Shown: positions 9,552 to 18,758, counted from the stretch's first letter. The stretch is 64,000 nucleotides of DNA from Bacillus_BU sp051233475 (GCF_051233475.1 NZ_JBKFGH010000035.1:1-64000), one strand, 5' to 3'. Numbers and translations: made by a program. The notes: generated by a model from the letters alone, not told the origin.

Positions 9552-10436
9552 GTGAAGGGACAAGCGAAATTTATTACTGCAATGCTGATCTTCGGTAGCA
9601 TTGGAATTTTTGTGAAAAATATTAATCTCTCTTCAAGTGAGATTGCCTTATTGAGAGGGACAATAGGAAGTATTTTCTTAGTCATAGCCAGTTTATTTTT
9701 TAAGCAGAGACTTTCTTTTCATGCTATTAAGGATAACGTTGTATTGTTGATTTTTTCAGGTTCCGCCATTGGGTTTAACTGGATTTTCTTATTTGAAGCC
9801 TTTCGATTTACGACGATCGGCAATGCAACAGTAAGCTATTATTTTGCACCTGTCTTTGTAATGGCTCTTGCCCCAATTGTTCTTAAGGAAAAACTAACCC
9901 CTGTAAAAATAGGAAGTATTATCGTTGCCATGATCGGGTTATTTTTAATCGTAAATAATGGGGGAAGCACTACAGGGGGCTCGTATAATCACCCGGTTGG
10001 TATTTTTTATGGTCTTCTAGCTGCAGGATTGTACGCTAGTGTAGTTTTGATGAATAAATTTATTAAAAATCTGTCTGGTTTTGAAACGACCTTAATCCAG
10101 CTGTTGGTCGCTTCAATTGTGCTGCTTCCTTATGTGTACATAAAAGAAGGACTCGATTTCTCAGGTCTTGATCGGCATTCAGTCGTTTTCATTCTCATTC
10201 TCGGCATGATTCATACTGGATTAGCTTACTTCTTATATTTTGTGTCTCTCAAGGATCTAAAAGGACAAACGATTGCGGTATTAAGCTATATTGACCCGAT
10301 TTCAGCGGTGGTGATGGCGGCGATTCTCCTCGGGGAAAACATGAGTCCGATTCAAATTGTTGGCGGGTTTCTGATATTAGGTTCAACTTTTTTTAGTGAG
10401 AAACTTGAAACGATACGTTTGCAAAGGGAAATTTAG
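9552..10436 (+). CDS. EamA/DMT-superfamily transporter
   Basis: Integral membrane protein of 294 aa with about ten hydrophobic helices arranged as two EamA repeats, the standard architecture of drug/metabolite transporters (for example metabolite or amino acid exporters). The second half holds the typical AVLSYIDPISAVVMA segment in its penultimate helices. The substrate cannot be predicted. The start is GTG behind the very strong site GGGGAGGAAC. The gene stands alone; directly after it begins the repeat-rich stretch 10437-11200. Confidence 0.88.
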   Translation: MKGQAKFITAMLIFGSIGIFVKNINLSSSEIALLRGTIGSIFLVIASLFFKQRLSFHAIKDNVVLLIFSGSAIGFNWIFLFEAFRFTTIGNATVSYYFAPVFVMALAPIVLKEKLTPVKIGSIIVAMIGLFLIVNNGGSTTGGSYNHPVGIFYGLLAAGLYASVVLMNKFIKNLSGFETTLIQLLVASIVLLPYVYIKEGLDFSGLDRHSVVFILILGMIHTGLAYFLYFVSLKDLKGQTIAVLSYIDPISAVVMAAILLGENMSPIQIVGGFLILGSTFFSEKLETIRLQREI

Positions 10437-10494
10437 AAGGTGGATTTCTTGGAGCTCCGGCGGAGTTGACTTTTGCCATTGGGACTTGCTTACT

Positions 10495-10534
10495 GACCAT
10501 TATGGAGGTTTTACGGGTAAGTTTTGCCAGTGAG
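10495..10534 (+). repeat. 40-bp direct repeat, left copy
   Basis: Begins GACCATTATGGAGGT, continues through ACGGGTAAGT and ends CCAGTGAG. It matches 11161-11200 with a handful of differences. The two copies exactly bracket the 52-bp array. Confidence 0.8.
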
Positions 10535-11160
10535 TGGAAATGGGAACGATCAGAGGGGGAATGTGCCCGCGAAGACCGAAAAAAAGCGGAAATGGGAACG
10601 ATCAGAGAGTGAATGTGCCCGCGAAGACCCAAAAAAAGCGGAAATGGGAACGATCAGAGGATGAATGTGCCCGCGAAGACCCCAAAAAAGCAGAAACGGG
10701 AACAATCAGAGGATGAATGTGCCCGCGAAGACCCAAAAAAAGCAGAAACGGGAACAATCAGAGGATGAATGTGCCCGCGAAGACCCAAAAATAGCAGAAA
10801 CGGGAACGATCAGAGGGTGAATGTGCCCGCGAAGACCCAAAAAAAGCAGAAACGGGAACAATCAGAGGATGAATGTGCCCGCGAAGACCCAAAAATAGCA
10901 GAAACGGGAACGATCAGAGGGTGAATGTGCCCGCGAAGACCCAAAAAAAGCAGAAACGGGAACAATCAGAGGATGAATGTGCCCGCGAAGACCCAAAAAA
11001 GCAGAAACGGGAACAATCAGAGGATGAATGTGCCCTCAAAGACCCGAAAAAAGCAGAAACGGGAACGATCAGAGGATGAATGTGCCCGCGAAGACCCAAA
11101 AAAAGAGGAAATGGGAACGATCAGAGGGGGAATGTGCCCGCGAAGACCCAAAAAAAAGCA
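10535..11160 (+). repeat. 52-bp tandem repeat array A (12 units)
   Basis: Twelve contiguous head-to-tail units counted by the anchor GGGAAC at 10542, 10594, 10646, 10698, 10750, 10802, 10854, 10906, 10958, 11009, 11061 and 11113. The period is 52 (one unit 51). A unit reads GGGAAC(G/A)ATCAGAGG, a short variable part, GAATGTGCCCGCGAAGACCC, an A-run, then GCAGAAAC. There are no unique spacers, so it is not CRISPR. Because 52 is not a multiple of 3 the reading frame shifts every unit; the open frames within it lack ribosome binding sites. The same family recurs at 50444-51300. Confidence 0.95.
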
Positions 11161-11200
11161 GACCAATATGGAGGTCCAACGGGTAAGTATTGGCCAGTAG
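11161..11200 (+). repeat. 40-bp direct repeat, right copy
   Basis: Begins GACCAATATGGAGGT, continues ACGGGTAAGT and ends CCAGTAG. It is the partner of 10495-10534 at the other end of array A. Confidence 0.8.
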
Positions 11201-11306
11201 AAAATAATTTACTAACCACTTTGTAGCTTATGTACAGGTTTTAGAGTTCTTTACCAAAGTTACAATTATTCTATAAAGATCACTCTTTTTGATTGGTGGG
11301 GGAAAC

Positions 11307-12239
11307 ATGATTATTAATCATATATTAATTGTCAGTCCAATGTACAAGGAACTTCAGATCCTTATTGAAAGGGAAGGATTAACACCAACTTTTCGTTATC
11401 TTCCTGAGGAAGAGTTAGCTCAGGAAGATTTAATATGGGCTGATGCGTTGGTTTGTTTTAATTTAAAATCAACTATCGATTACAGTCAGGTAAAATGGGT
11501 TCATTCCCTTGGAGCCGGAGTTGACCGGTTTCTTTACCAAAAAAAATGGAATGAAGAGGTTTTGTTAACAAGAACAATTTGTTCATTTGGTCAACGAATT
11601 GGGGAGTATTGTTTAAGCTATATTTTGCGTGATTTGCAGTACCACATGGAATTTCAGGCCTTTAAGCAACAGAAAAAATGGGAACCGATCACTCCGAAGC
11701 TGTTAAATGAACAAAAAGTAATGATCTATGGAACAGGGGAAATCGGTCAAACAGTAGCGAAAATATTTTCTGCTTTAGGGATGGATGTAATTGGAGTGTC
11801 TTTAAGCGGCGAAGCAAAGAAATACTTTAAAGAAGTTCTCTCGGTTGATTCACATTTACCGCGCTTAAGCGAGATGAATTATCTTATTAATACCTTGCCG
11901 TTAACCGAACAAACAGCGAATATGTTCAATAAAGAAATCTTTCAACTCTTATGTAGTGCCGGGTTTATCAATGTTGGGAGGGGTGCCTCTTTAAATGAAG
12001 ATGACCTCCTTGTTGCAATCGATGAAGACCGCGTCCGATTTGCTGTAGTTGACGTATTTTCAGAGGAGCCGCTTCCTACGGAGCATCCATTTTGGAATCA
12101 TCCCAAAATCCATATAACCCCACATATTTCAGCTGTTACCACTCCGGATGAAGGGGTAGCTTGTTTTATTGAAACACTGAAAAATATCCAAGAAAATATG
12201 CCGCTTACTAATAAAGTAGATATAAAAAGAGGATATTAA
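11307..12239 (+). CDS. D-isomer-specific 2-hydroxyacid dehydrogenase
   Basis: NAD(P)-dependent oxidoreductase of about 310 aa that interconverts a 2-ketoacid and a D-2-hydroxyacid. The dinucleotide-binding loop is GTGEIGQTVAKIF near residue 140. The catalytic triad motifs are present: Arg in NVGRGAS, Glu in SEEPLP, and His in PHISAVT. The short length and the GhrA-like C-terminus suggest the glyoxylate/hydroxypyruvate reductase branch, but the substrate is uncertain. I use ATG 11307, with GGTGGGGG just upstream, rather than the in-frame TTG at 11289, which has none. No operon partner. Confidence 0.88.
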   Translation: MIINHILIVSPMYKELQILIEREGLTPTFRYLPEEELAQEDLIWADALVCFNLKSTIDYSQVKWVHSLGAGVDRFLYQKKWNEEVLLTRTICSFGQRIGEYCLSYILRDLQYHMEFQAFKQQKKWEPITPKLLNEQKVMIYGTGEIGQTVAKIFSALGMDVIGVSLSGEAKKYFKEVLSVDSHLPRLSEMNYLINTLPLTEQTANMFNKEIFQLLCSAGFINVGRGASLNEDDLLVAIDEDRVRFAVVDVFSEEPLPTEHPFWNHPKIHITPHISAVTTPDEGVACFIETLKNIQENMPLTNKVDIKRGY

Positions 12240-12481
12240 GCAAAAATTTTTTCAGGACAAAGCTTTCATAGAGTTAATTAAACAATTACTAAGATTAGGT
12301 TCGCCCGGATACTCACAAAAATAAATTTATATTATACTAAATATGAAGTCATATATATATTTAATATCAGATATTGGCATCAAAACTGAGTTCAAGTGCC
12401 TTGTAATGCCAAAGGAGAATAAGCAGGTTATAGTCATTCAAAGACATGGACTAGAACAATTTGAAAAGGGCGGGGTTGACA

Positions 12482-13594
12482 ATGAAAAAAGTTTCCGCAT
12501 TTTTGGCTGTCGTTTTTCTATTTGGTATCTTGGTTGGTTGCAGCATGAATAACGGTAACAATAGTGTTGATGACAATAACAACAAAAACAATAACAACAA
12601 TAGTAGCAATAATGGCAGCAATAACAACAACGAGAATGAAAAACCGAAACCGGAATTGTTGACTATCGAGAATTATTATCCCATTAAGAAAAACGCTCGA
12701 TATATTTATGAAGGAGCTGGAAACGAGTTTGCATCCTTTGATATTTACACTGACTATGTATCAGGAACAAAATTCCAACAAAGAATCAACAATGGCGGCT
12801 CGGTGTTGGCTCGGGTCCTGGAGCTAAAGGATGGCAAGCTAATAAAGGTTTATTCAAGAGGAGAAGCGTATTATCGAGAAAACCATTTAAACACAGCGGA
12901 TGATAATCAAGAAATTTTATTGATGGAGCCGATCAAAAAGGGAACAACATGGACATTAAAAGACTCAAGAGTTAGAACGATCACAGCTACTTCAGTTGCC
13001 ATTTCCACACCGACAGGAAATTATCAAGCGCTTGAAGTTACAACAGAAAGCGATAATGATAAAACAATTGATTATTATGCTAAAAACATCGGATTAGTAA
13101 AATCCGTTTTCATCTCAGGTGGTAATGAAATAACCTCCACATTAAGTAAGATCGAGGAGAATGTTCCACTTATCCAAAACATTAATTTTTACTATCCGAA
13201 TATCAATGACGGGAAAATCTATTATAAGAGCAAGCCCGTTTCGTTTTATACAAATGACATCACTAGAAAAGTTGTCGCAGAAGCCTACAAACAAGCGGCT
13301 AATAATCAGGTAGGAATTGTGTTTTCTGCAAATACCATGATAAACAGCTTATATTTAAATAAAGATCAACATGTGTACATTGATTTAAATCAGAAGTTTA
13401 TCGACGAAATGGTGGCTGGTGCCGGGTATGAAGGAATGATTCTTCAAAGCATTGCCAATACGTTCGGGCAATACTATAATTCCGAGAGAGTGTACATCAC
13501 CATTGATAACAAGCTATATGAGTCCGGTCATATCTCCATGAAAAAAGGAGAATACTTAAAGGTTCAATTTGAAAACACAGTTGAACTGAAGTAG
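12482..13594 (+). CDS. GerMN-domain lipoprotein
   Basis: Secreted lipoprotein of 370 aa. An N-terminal signal peptide ends in the lipobox LVGC, so the mature protein should be anchored to the membrane at that Cys. It is followed by a 40-residue Asn/Asp/Ser-rich linker (residues about 22-62) and a beta-rich middle domain. A C-terminal GerMN domain (about 265-355), with the typical hydrophobic VGIVF and VYIDLNQKF strands, is the fold found in the germination/sporulation protein GerM. Start ATG 12482 is preferred over TTG 12461, because it begins the signal peptide. A strong terminator follows. The role in the cell envelope or spore is inferred from the domain only. Confidence 0.82.
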   Translation: MKKVSAFLAVVFLFGILVGCSMNNGNNSVDDNNNKNNNNNSSNNGSNNNNENEKPKPELLTIENYYPIKKNARYIYEGAGNEFASFDIYTDYVSGTKFQQRINNGGSVLARVLELKDGKLIKVYSRGEAYYRENHLNTADDNQEILLMEPIKKGTTWTLKDSRVRTITATSVAISTPTGNYQALEVTTESDNDKTIDYYAKNIGLVKSVFISGGNEITSTLSKIEENVPLIQNINFYYPNINDGKIYYKSKPVSFYTNDITRKVVAEAYKQAANNQVGIVFSANTMINSLYLNKDQHVYIDLNQKFIDEMVAGAGYEGMILQSIANTFGQYYNSERVYITIDNKLYESGHISMKKGEYLKVQFENTVELK

Positions 13595-13610
13595 GATGGA
13601 AACTGTTTAA

Positions 13611-13652
13611 AAAGCAGGGGTACCATGAATGGTGTACCCCTGCTTTTTTTTC
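13611..13652 (+). terminator. Rho-independent terminator
   Basis: 13-bp stem AAAGCAGGGGTAC / GTACCCCTGCTTT followed by T8, 16 nt after the GerMN lipoprotein gene. Confidence 0.9.
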
Positions 13653-13676
13653 TACATTTTGAATGCAATTATTTGG

Positions 13677-13863
13677 TAGCGGACATATGTTCCGCTATTT
13701 TCACAAAAAGGGTTGTTTTGATTGGCTAAGCGGACACCAGATTCCTTATTTGCTAATAAATTGGCAGTATTTTGTGGTTTTTATGTAAATAAGGTATCCT
13801 GTGTCCGCGTAAGTCTAGAAAAAGGGTAATTTTATCAAAATAAGGTCCTCTATGTCCGGTAAA
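13677..13863. repeat. Nested intergenic inverted-repeat element
   Basis: Four related segments lie in this gap. GCGGACATATGTTCCGCTAT at 13679 and GCGGACACCAGATTCCTTAT at 13730 point one way. Two inverted copies ending in GTGTCCGC (13808) and ATGTCCGG (about 13859) point the other way, both with AATAAGG before them. Copy 2 pairs with copy 3 and copy 1 with copy 4, giving a nested imperfect palindrome of about 187 nt. It looks like a dispersed palindromic intergenic element; no gene is present in 13653-13959. Confidence 0.65.
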
Positions 13864-13959
13864 TAATTGAGCTTTGTAATAGAAGATAAATTAGCTAGAA
13901 TTGACTGGGTTATTTTTATAAAAAGTTATATTTGAACTCCTACTTTTGGGAAGCATTCT

Positions 13960-15009
13960 TTATAAAATCATTTCAGATTGTACGTAATGATAAAGAAGCT
14001 TCGCCGTGTTTGCAATGGAATCCTGATGGGTTCTTTCAAATGCGTGGGAAGAGTCGATACCAGGGCCAACTAAGCCATGAATGATATCATGTCCTGCACG
14101 TATGGCAGCTGAAGCATCTGAGCCATAATACGGATAGATATCTAGTTTGTAGCCAATTTGATGATCCTTTGCTAGCTGCACAAGTCTTTTTCTTAATTCA
14201 TAATGATAGGGCCCGCTTGCATCTTTCGTACAAATCGAAACGGTGTATTCATCTGTAGCTTGACCATCACCGATGGCGCCCATATCCACAGCTAGGTATT
14301 CAACCGTTTCAATAGGAATGTTGGAGTTTCCGCCATAGCCAATTTCCTCATTATTAGAGATAAGGAAATGGGTTGTGTAGGGAAGCAGAATTTTTTCTGA
14401 TATTATTTGTTTTATTAGCTGAAGAAGGATCGCAACACTTGCTTTATCATCAAGATGTCTAGATTTAATAAAGCCAGTTGGTGTTTTTTGCACCCGAGGG
14501 TCAAAGGAAACAAAGTCGCCAATTTGAATTCCAAGGGAACACACGTCGTCTGCGTTATGTACTTTTTCATCTATACGCACTTCCATATTATCCTGATTGC
14601 GTTCGGTTTTGTCTGCATCTTTATACACATGAACGGATGTTTGATGCATTAAAATCGTGCCAGTGAACTTTTGGCCTGAGGATGTTTCAATTTCGCAATA
14701 TTCACCTTCGATGGAATTATATTTAAACCCGCCAATTAAATCTAGCTTAAGGCGGCCGCTCGGCTTAATTTCTTTTACAATCGCACCAAGAGTATCAACG
14801 TGAGCAGTTAACATTCTGTGGTTTTGCTCGTCTTTGCCAGGAAGGGTTGCGATCAATCCACCTTTGCGATTCCTCTTTGTTTTAACATTTAATTCATTGA
14901 GGAAATGTTCTACAAACGTGATGACTTCATTGGTATTTCCAGAAGGACTTGGAATTTGGACCAATTTTTTTAATAAACATATTGTTTCTTCAGTGTTTGG
15001 ATAAGCCAA
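13960..15009 (-). CDS. M42-family metallopeptidase
   Basis: Di-zinc aminopeptidase of the M42 (glutamyl/deblocking aminopeptidase, FrvX/YsdC-like) family, 349 aa, cytoplasmic. Metal and catalytic motifs appear in order: AHVDTLG (first His and Asp), HLDDKAS (bridging Asp), NNEEIGYGG (catalytic Glu pair), VDMGAIGDG and SSHAFERTH (last His). The M42 signature is complete, so an active enzyme is likely; substrate preference is unknown. The start is TTG with GAGAGGAG 8 nt before it. It is divergent from the methyltransferase gene at 15123. Confidence 0.9.
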   Translation of the reverse strand: MAYPNTEETICLLKKLVQIPSPSGNTNEVITFVEHFLNELNVKTKRNRKGGLIATLPGKDEQNHRMLTAHVDTLGAIVKEIKPSGRLKLDLIGGFKYNSIEGEYCEIETSSGQKFTGTILMHQTSVHVYKDADKTERNQDNMEVRIDEKVHNADDVCSLGIQIGDFVSFDPRVQKTPTGFIKSRHLDDKASVAILLQLIKQIISEKILLPYTTHFLISNNEEIGYGGNSNIPIETVEYLAVDMGAIGDGQATDEYTVSICTKDASGPYHYELRKRLVQLAKDHQIGYKLDIYPYYGSDASAAIRAGHDIIHGLVGPGIDSSHAFERTHQDSIANTAKLLYHYVQSEMIL

Positions 15010-15122
15010 GTGAAAGCTCCTCTCTTCGAAAAATCATTTTCATTTATCATTATAATCGTTTATGTTAATAGAAGATAATCTAAATATAGAACGAGAACTT
15101 ATCCAAAAAAGGAGCTCCGGAA

Positions 15123-15683
15123 ATGAATCCCAAAACAAAGTGGAATTCAAAACATAAAGAACGTATTAACAATGCTGAAGAACCTGCACCCAATGAACGA
15201 TTAATGAAGTTATCTTCTTATCTAAACGGGGGGTTAGCCCTTGATCTTGCTTGTGGTCTTGGAGGAAATAGTGTTTTCTTAGCTCGACTAAACTATGAAG
15301 TGGAAGCAATTGATATATCAGAAGTGGCAATACAATATATTGCCGAGCAGGCCGCTATACACAAGCTTGAAATGGATGCTCACATGTATGATCTTACTGA
15401 AATGAATCATCTCAAGCTCCATCACAGTTCTTATAACCTGGTGGTCATTACATATTATCTAGATCGTTCACTGTTTCCATTGGTAAAATCCATCATAAAA
15501 GAGAATGGGTATTTCTTTATGGAAACCTTCTATTTATCACCATACAATAAGAACGAAGGAGTTTCTAATCAATACAAATTATACTCTAATGAGTTGTTAA
15601 CTGAATTTGCAGATTGGAAGATTCTTTATTATGAAGAAAATGAACAGGATGGAAGGCAAACAATTTTTTGTGAAAAAAAATGA
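15123..15683 (+). CDS. Class I SAM-dependent methyltransferase (TehB-like)
   Basis: Small cytoplasmic methyltransferase of 186 aa. Motif I, LALDLACGLGGNSVFLA, is at residues about 38-55, followed by the acidic ribose-binding segment VEAIDISEVAI. It has the compact fold of the TehB/YcgJ-type enzymes; the acceptor substrate is unknown. AAAGGAG precedes the ATG. Its stop overlaps the start of dsdA by four bases (ATGA), so the two are almost certainly translated from one message. What a methyltransferase contributes to D-serine breakdown is unclear. Confidence 0.85.
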   Translation: MNPKTKWNSKHKERINNAEEPAPNERLMKLSSYLNGGLALDLACGLGGNSVFLARLNYEVEAIDISEVAIQYIAEQAAIHKLEMDAHMYDLTEMNHLKLHHSSYNLVVITYYLDRSLFPLVKSIIKENGYFFMETFYLSPYNKNEGVSNQYKLYSNELLTEFADWKILYYEENEQDGRQTIFCEKK

Positions 15684-17035
15684 ACGAGCCGAATATTTTG
15701 AAAGTGAGGCAGACGATGGTGCATTTGGAAAAACAATTTCCGATCATAATAGATATGCAGAAGGAAAAAGCGGTTATCTGGTTTAATCAATGTGTTAGTT
15801 CTCAATCCGCACCACAAATTTCGGCTGAGGATATTGAAGGAGCAAGACAACGGTTAGAACGATTTGCCCCATACATAGAAAAGGTCTTCCCGGAAACAGC
15901 TATGAATCATGGAATAATTGAATCGGAGCTGAAAGAGATTCCGAAAATGAAGGTGGCGCTTCAAAAATATAGTGAAAAAACTTTAGTAGGCAGATTGCTG
16001 ATAAAATGTGATAGTCATTTGCCTATCTCAGGTTCGATTAAGGCAAGGGGAGGCATTTATGAAGTTCTCTCTATCGCAGAAACGATTGCCATAGACAAAG
16101 GAGAATTATCAATTGAGGAGGATTACTCTGTCCTAGCTGATGATAAATATAAAAGGCTTTTTTCTAATTACTCTATCTCTGTTGGTTCTACTGGGAATCT
16201 TGGATTAAGCATCGGCATCATCAGTGCCAAGCTTGGTTTTAACGTTACTGTTCATATGTCAGCCGAGGCAAGACGATGGAAAAAAGATTTACTTAGGGAA
16301 AAAGGCGTTACGGTTATTGAATATGAAGCGGATTACGAAAAGGCAGTAGCCGAAGGGAGAAAACAAGCGGAGCAAGACCCAAACTGTCATTTTATCGATG
16401 ACGAAAATTCTAAGGCACTCTTTCTCGGTTATGCCGTTGCAGCCAAGCGGGTTGAACATCAATTGAGACAACAAAATATATCAGTAGATGCTCAACATCC
16501 ATTGTTTGTCTATCTCCCTTGTGGTGTAGGTGGTGGACCAGGCGGAGTAGCATATGGTCTAAAACAAATTTATGGGGACCATGTCCATTGTTTTTTTGCG
16601 GAACCTGTCCAGGCGCCATGCATGCTTCTTGGTGTTATGACCGGATTACACAGTAACATATGTGTTCAGGATATAGGCTTAACCGGTCGGACAGCAGCGG
16701 ACGGTTTAGCGGTGGGGAGGGCTTCACAGTTTGTCGGAACGATAATCGGTCATCAGTTAGACGGGATTTTCACTGTTGAAGATGACCGTTTATTCCAATT
16801 CCTCTCCACATTAGCGAGTGAGGAAAATATTGCAATTGAGCCGTCAGCAGCCGCTGGTTTTCCAGGATTTTTCCTAACTCAAAATCATTCTGACTACTGT
16901 ACAAAAATCGGTCAAACTGCCATGAGCCAATCCACTCACATTGTATGGGCAACTGGAGGAAGTATGGTCCCAAGTCAAGAAATGCAGCAATATATTGAAA
17001 AAGGAAATGCATTGAACGCCTCATCTGGAGCATGA
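15680..17035 (+). CDS. dsdA: D-serine ammonia-lyase (D-serine dehydratase)
   Basis: PLP enzyme converting D-serine to pyruvate and ammonia; 451 aa, the normal DsdA size. The PLP lysine lies in SGSIKARGGIYEV (about residue 117), a Ser/Asn loop in SVGSTGNLGLSIG, and the phosphate-binding glycine loop is GVGGGPGGV. DsdA-specific N- and C-terminal extensions are present, separating it from threonine dehydratases. It overlaps the methyltransferase gene by 4 nt. There is no dsdC-type regulator or D-serine permease next to it. A long bidirectional hairpin follows. D-serine may come from peptidoglycan or the environment. Confidence 0.93.
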   Translation: MNEPNILKVRQTMVHLEKQFPIIIDMQKEKAVIWFNQCVSSQSAPQISAEDIEGARQRLERFAPYIEKVFPETAMNHGIIESELKEIPKMKVALQKYSEKTLVGRLLIKCDSHLPISGSIKARGGIYEVLSIAETIAIDKGELSIEEDYSVLADDKYKRLFSNYSISVGSTGNLGLSIGIISAKLGFNVTVHMSAEARRWKKDLLREKGVTVIEYEADYEKAVAEGRKQAEQDPNCHFIDDENSKALFLGYAVAAKRVEHQLRQQNISVDAQHPLFVYLPCGVGGGPGGVAYGLKQIYGDHVHCFFAEPVQAPCMLLGVMTGLHSNICVQDIGLTGRTAADGLAVGRASQFVGTIIGHQLDGIFTVEDDRLFQFLSTLASEENIAIEPSAAAGFPGFFLTQNHSDYCTKIGQTAMSQSTHIVWATGGSMVPSQEMQQYIEKGNALNASSGA

Positions 17036-17090
17036 AAAATAAGAAATGGGAACCAATTCAAGCAAAAGGTTCCCATTTCTTATTTTTTTA
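17036..17090. terminator. Bidirectional terminator
   Basis: Long stem AAATAAGAAATGGGAACC / GGTTCCCATTTCTTATTT with A- and T-runs on the two sides. It lies between dsdA (+) and the small 52-aa gene (-), whose stop codon overlaps its right end. Confidence 0.85.
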
Positions 17091-17246
17091 TCGTCGATCT
17101 TTGGCCTTATCTCTATTCTGACTTCGTTGTGCATTCATACTCGAGATAGCATGACTTACTACATTTGATGCAGATTTTGCATTACGTTCGTCTTCGATTG
17201 CTTTTTGTTCAATTTGGACAAGCTCCTCAGGGGTGTTTTCAGTCAT
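17088..17246 (-). CDS. Small hydrophilic protein, 52 aa
   Basis: Short minus-strand gene. The translation begins MTENTPEELVQIEQKAIEDE and ends with a basic tail (SQNRDKAKDRR). It is strongly charged, helical, Ala/Glu/Lys/Arg-rich, without membrane segment or Cys. AAGGAAGTGTGGAG precedes the ATG, and the bidirectional hairpin 17036-17090 ends it. I do not recognise a family; small charged proteins of this kind are common in Bacillaceae and some are spore-associated, but that is only an analogy. Confidence 0.65.
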   Translation of the reverse strand: MTENTPEELVQIEQKAIEDERNAKSASNVVSHAISSMNAQRSQNRDKAKDRR

Positions 17247-17345
17247 TCTCCACACTTCCTTGTATTTGATTTTTCTATTATTGTGCCTAGTTAACCCCCA
17301 AAAAATGTAGATATTTCCGAAAACGCTGATGAAATTATTACTCTT

Positions 17346-18554
17346 TTAACCAACCTCAAATTTAGCTTTATCTTTCCCGGTCAACTGCTTTACTTTTAAT
17401 AAAAATACTAAAGTCATAATGATGGATACTCCTCCGAAAAGGACGGACATTAGCTGGAGCCCCATCAAATCTAAGAGGAAGCCAGTTATTAGCAAGACTA
17501 TCTGAAAGGTGACACGGTCCAACATGTTACGGAAGGAGAAAAATCTGCCATGGAAATCCTTCGGCACCTTTGTTTGAAATATCGTGGCAGCGGTTGGGAA
17601 AAAGGATCCTACTGAAAAACCAAATAAGATAAACGCGATAATCGTTAACACTGGGCTGTCCGCAAAATACAGCATAACCTGGGAAAGACCAATCATAAAC
17701 GAGCTCCCGAACAAAATAATATATTCAGAAATTCGGTCACTGATCTTTTTAATCAAAAAGGCCCCGAGCATAAAAGCGATTCCTTCTGTTGTGTAGATCA
17801 ATCCTTTAATGGCAGAGCTGTCTTGCAGTTCACTGATATTGATGATCACAAGGTTTATTCCACCTAAAAATAGTACAGGAACAAGTGTCATGATAATCGT
17901 CATATAGACGACAGGAAGACGTTTAATAATCGGAAAAACATCTTTAAAGCTAGTTTTTTCCGTGCTTCTTGGAAGCGAATGGATATTATCTTTCTTTTCA
18001 TCGATGTTCAAGAAAAAGGTGAGAATAAATAAAGCAATATAAGCAACAAGGTTAGTCACGTACACGATCGAAAGCGGAACGATGACCAATAACAGTCCAG
18101 CCAATGCAGTCCCTGCAATTCGGGAAAGGGTTGAGACATTCATATGAATTCCGTTTAATTGGAGCAAATCCTTGTCTTCGACAACAAGCGGAATCGCTGC
18201 TTGTAGGGCTGGAAAATAAAATGCGGCCGAAATTTGGATTAAAACGAGAAATACAACCATCCACCAGATCGAACCCGTTCCAAGTGCAATGAGCATGAAA
18301 ATAACACTGACCGCACGGATAAAGCCGGCAATCAGCATAACTTTTTTCTTACTTATTAAGTCGGTAAGTCTGCCTGCATAGGGTCCGACAGCAATTCCTG
18401 CTAACAGTCCAGATGCAAGGAGGAGTGACTTTAAGAAATCCGAGGGAATCTTCTCTTGCATGAATTCTAAATTTCCGATAATGCCAAGCCATAATCCGAC
18501 ACCGGCAATAAATTCTCCTGTTAGTAAAATCAAAACATTTCTATTTTTAAGCAT
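17346..18554 (-). CDS. MFS transporter
   Basis: Integral membrane protein of 402 aa with about twelve hydrophobic helices. The MFS loop 2-3 signature appears as GPYAGRLTDLISKKKVML near residues 58-75. The pattern (two six-helix halves joined by the hydrophilic loop LNIDEKKDNIHSLPRSTEKT) fits the macrolide/drug efflux-type MFS group (MefA/Bmr3-like). The substrate is unknown. GTGAGG precedes the ATG. It stands alone and is divergent from pncA. Confidence 0.88.
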   Translation of the reverse strand: MLKNRNVLILLTGEFIAGVGLWLGIIGNLEFMQEKIPSDFLKSLLLASGLLAGIAVGPYAGRLTDLISKKKVMLIAGFIRAVSVIFMLIALGTGSIWWMVVFLVLIQISAAFYFPALQAAIPLVVEDKDLLQLNGIHMNVSTLSRIAGTALAGLLLVIVPLSIVYVTNLVAYIALFILTFFLNIDEKKDNIHSLPRSTEKTSFKDVFPIIKRLPVVYMTIIMTLVPVLFLGGINLVIINISELQDSSAIKGLIYTTEGIAFMLGAFLIKKISDRISEYIILFGSSFMIGLSQVMLYFADSPVLTIIAFILFGFSVGSFFPTAATIFQTKVPKDFHGRFFSFRNMLDRVTFQIVLLITGFLLDLMGLQLMSVLFGGVSIIMTLVFLLKVKQLTGKDKAKFEVG

Positions 18555-18758
18555 AGGTTGTGCCTCACAATCATTTAATCATGTACTTAACAATATTACT
18601 ATATTAATAGAATTATTGTTAGTCTAGAAATATGAATAGTTTCTCGCAAAGGAAAAATAGTTTAGGCAGAAGTTTATGTACTAAAAAGCTTTATATTTGA
18701 TATTTTCTAATTAATAATGAACCATATAGTTATCGTTGCATTTGAAGGAGGGGTTCGT

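Noticed and set aside
10535..11160. CRISPR array
   Set aside because: The 52-bp units are contiguous and near-identical along their whole length; there are no variable spacers, no short palindromic repeat with spacer alternation and no cas genes. The same holds for array B.
10534..11200. Protein-coding frames of 60-91 aa inside array A (both strands)
   Set aside because: They arise because the repeat lacks stops in some frames; the 52-nt period shifts frame every unit, starts recur in each unit and there is no ribosome binding site.
12343..12552. Frame before the GerMN lipoprotein gene
   Set aside because: It overlaps the lipoprotein's signal peptide region in another frame and lacks a proper start context.
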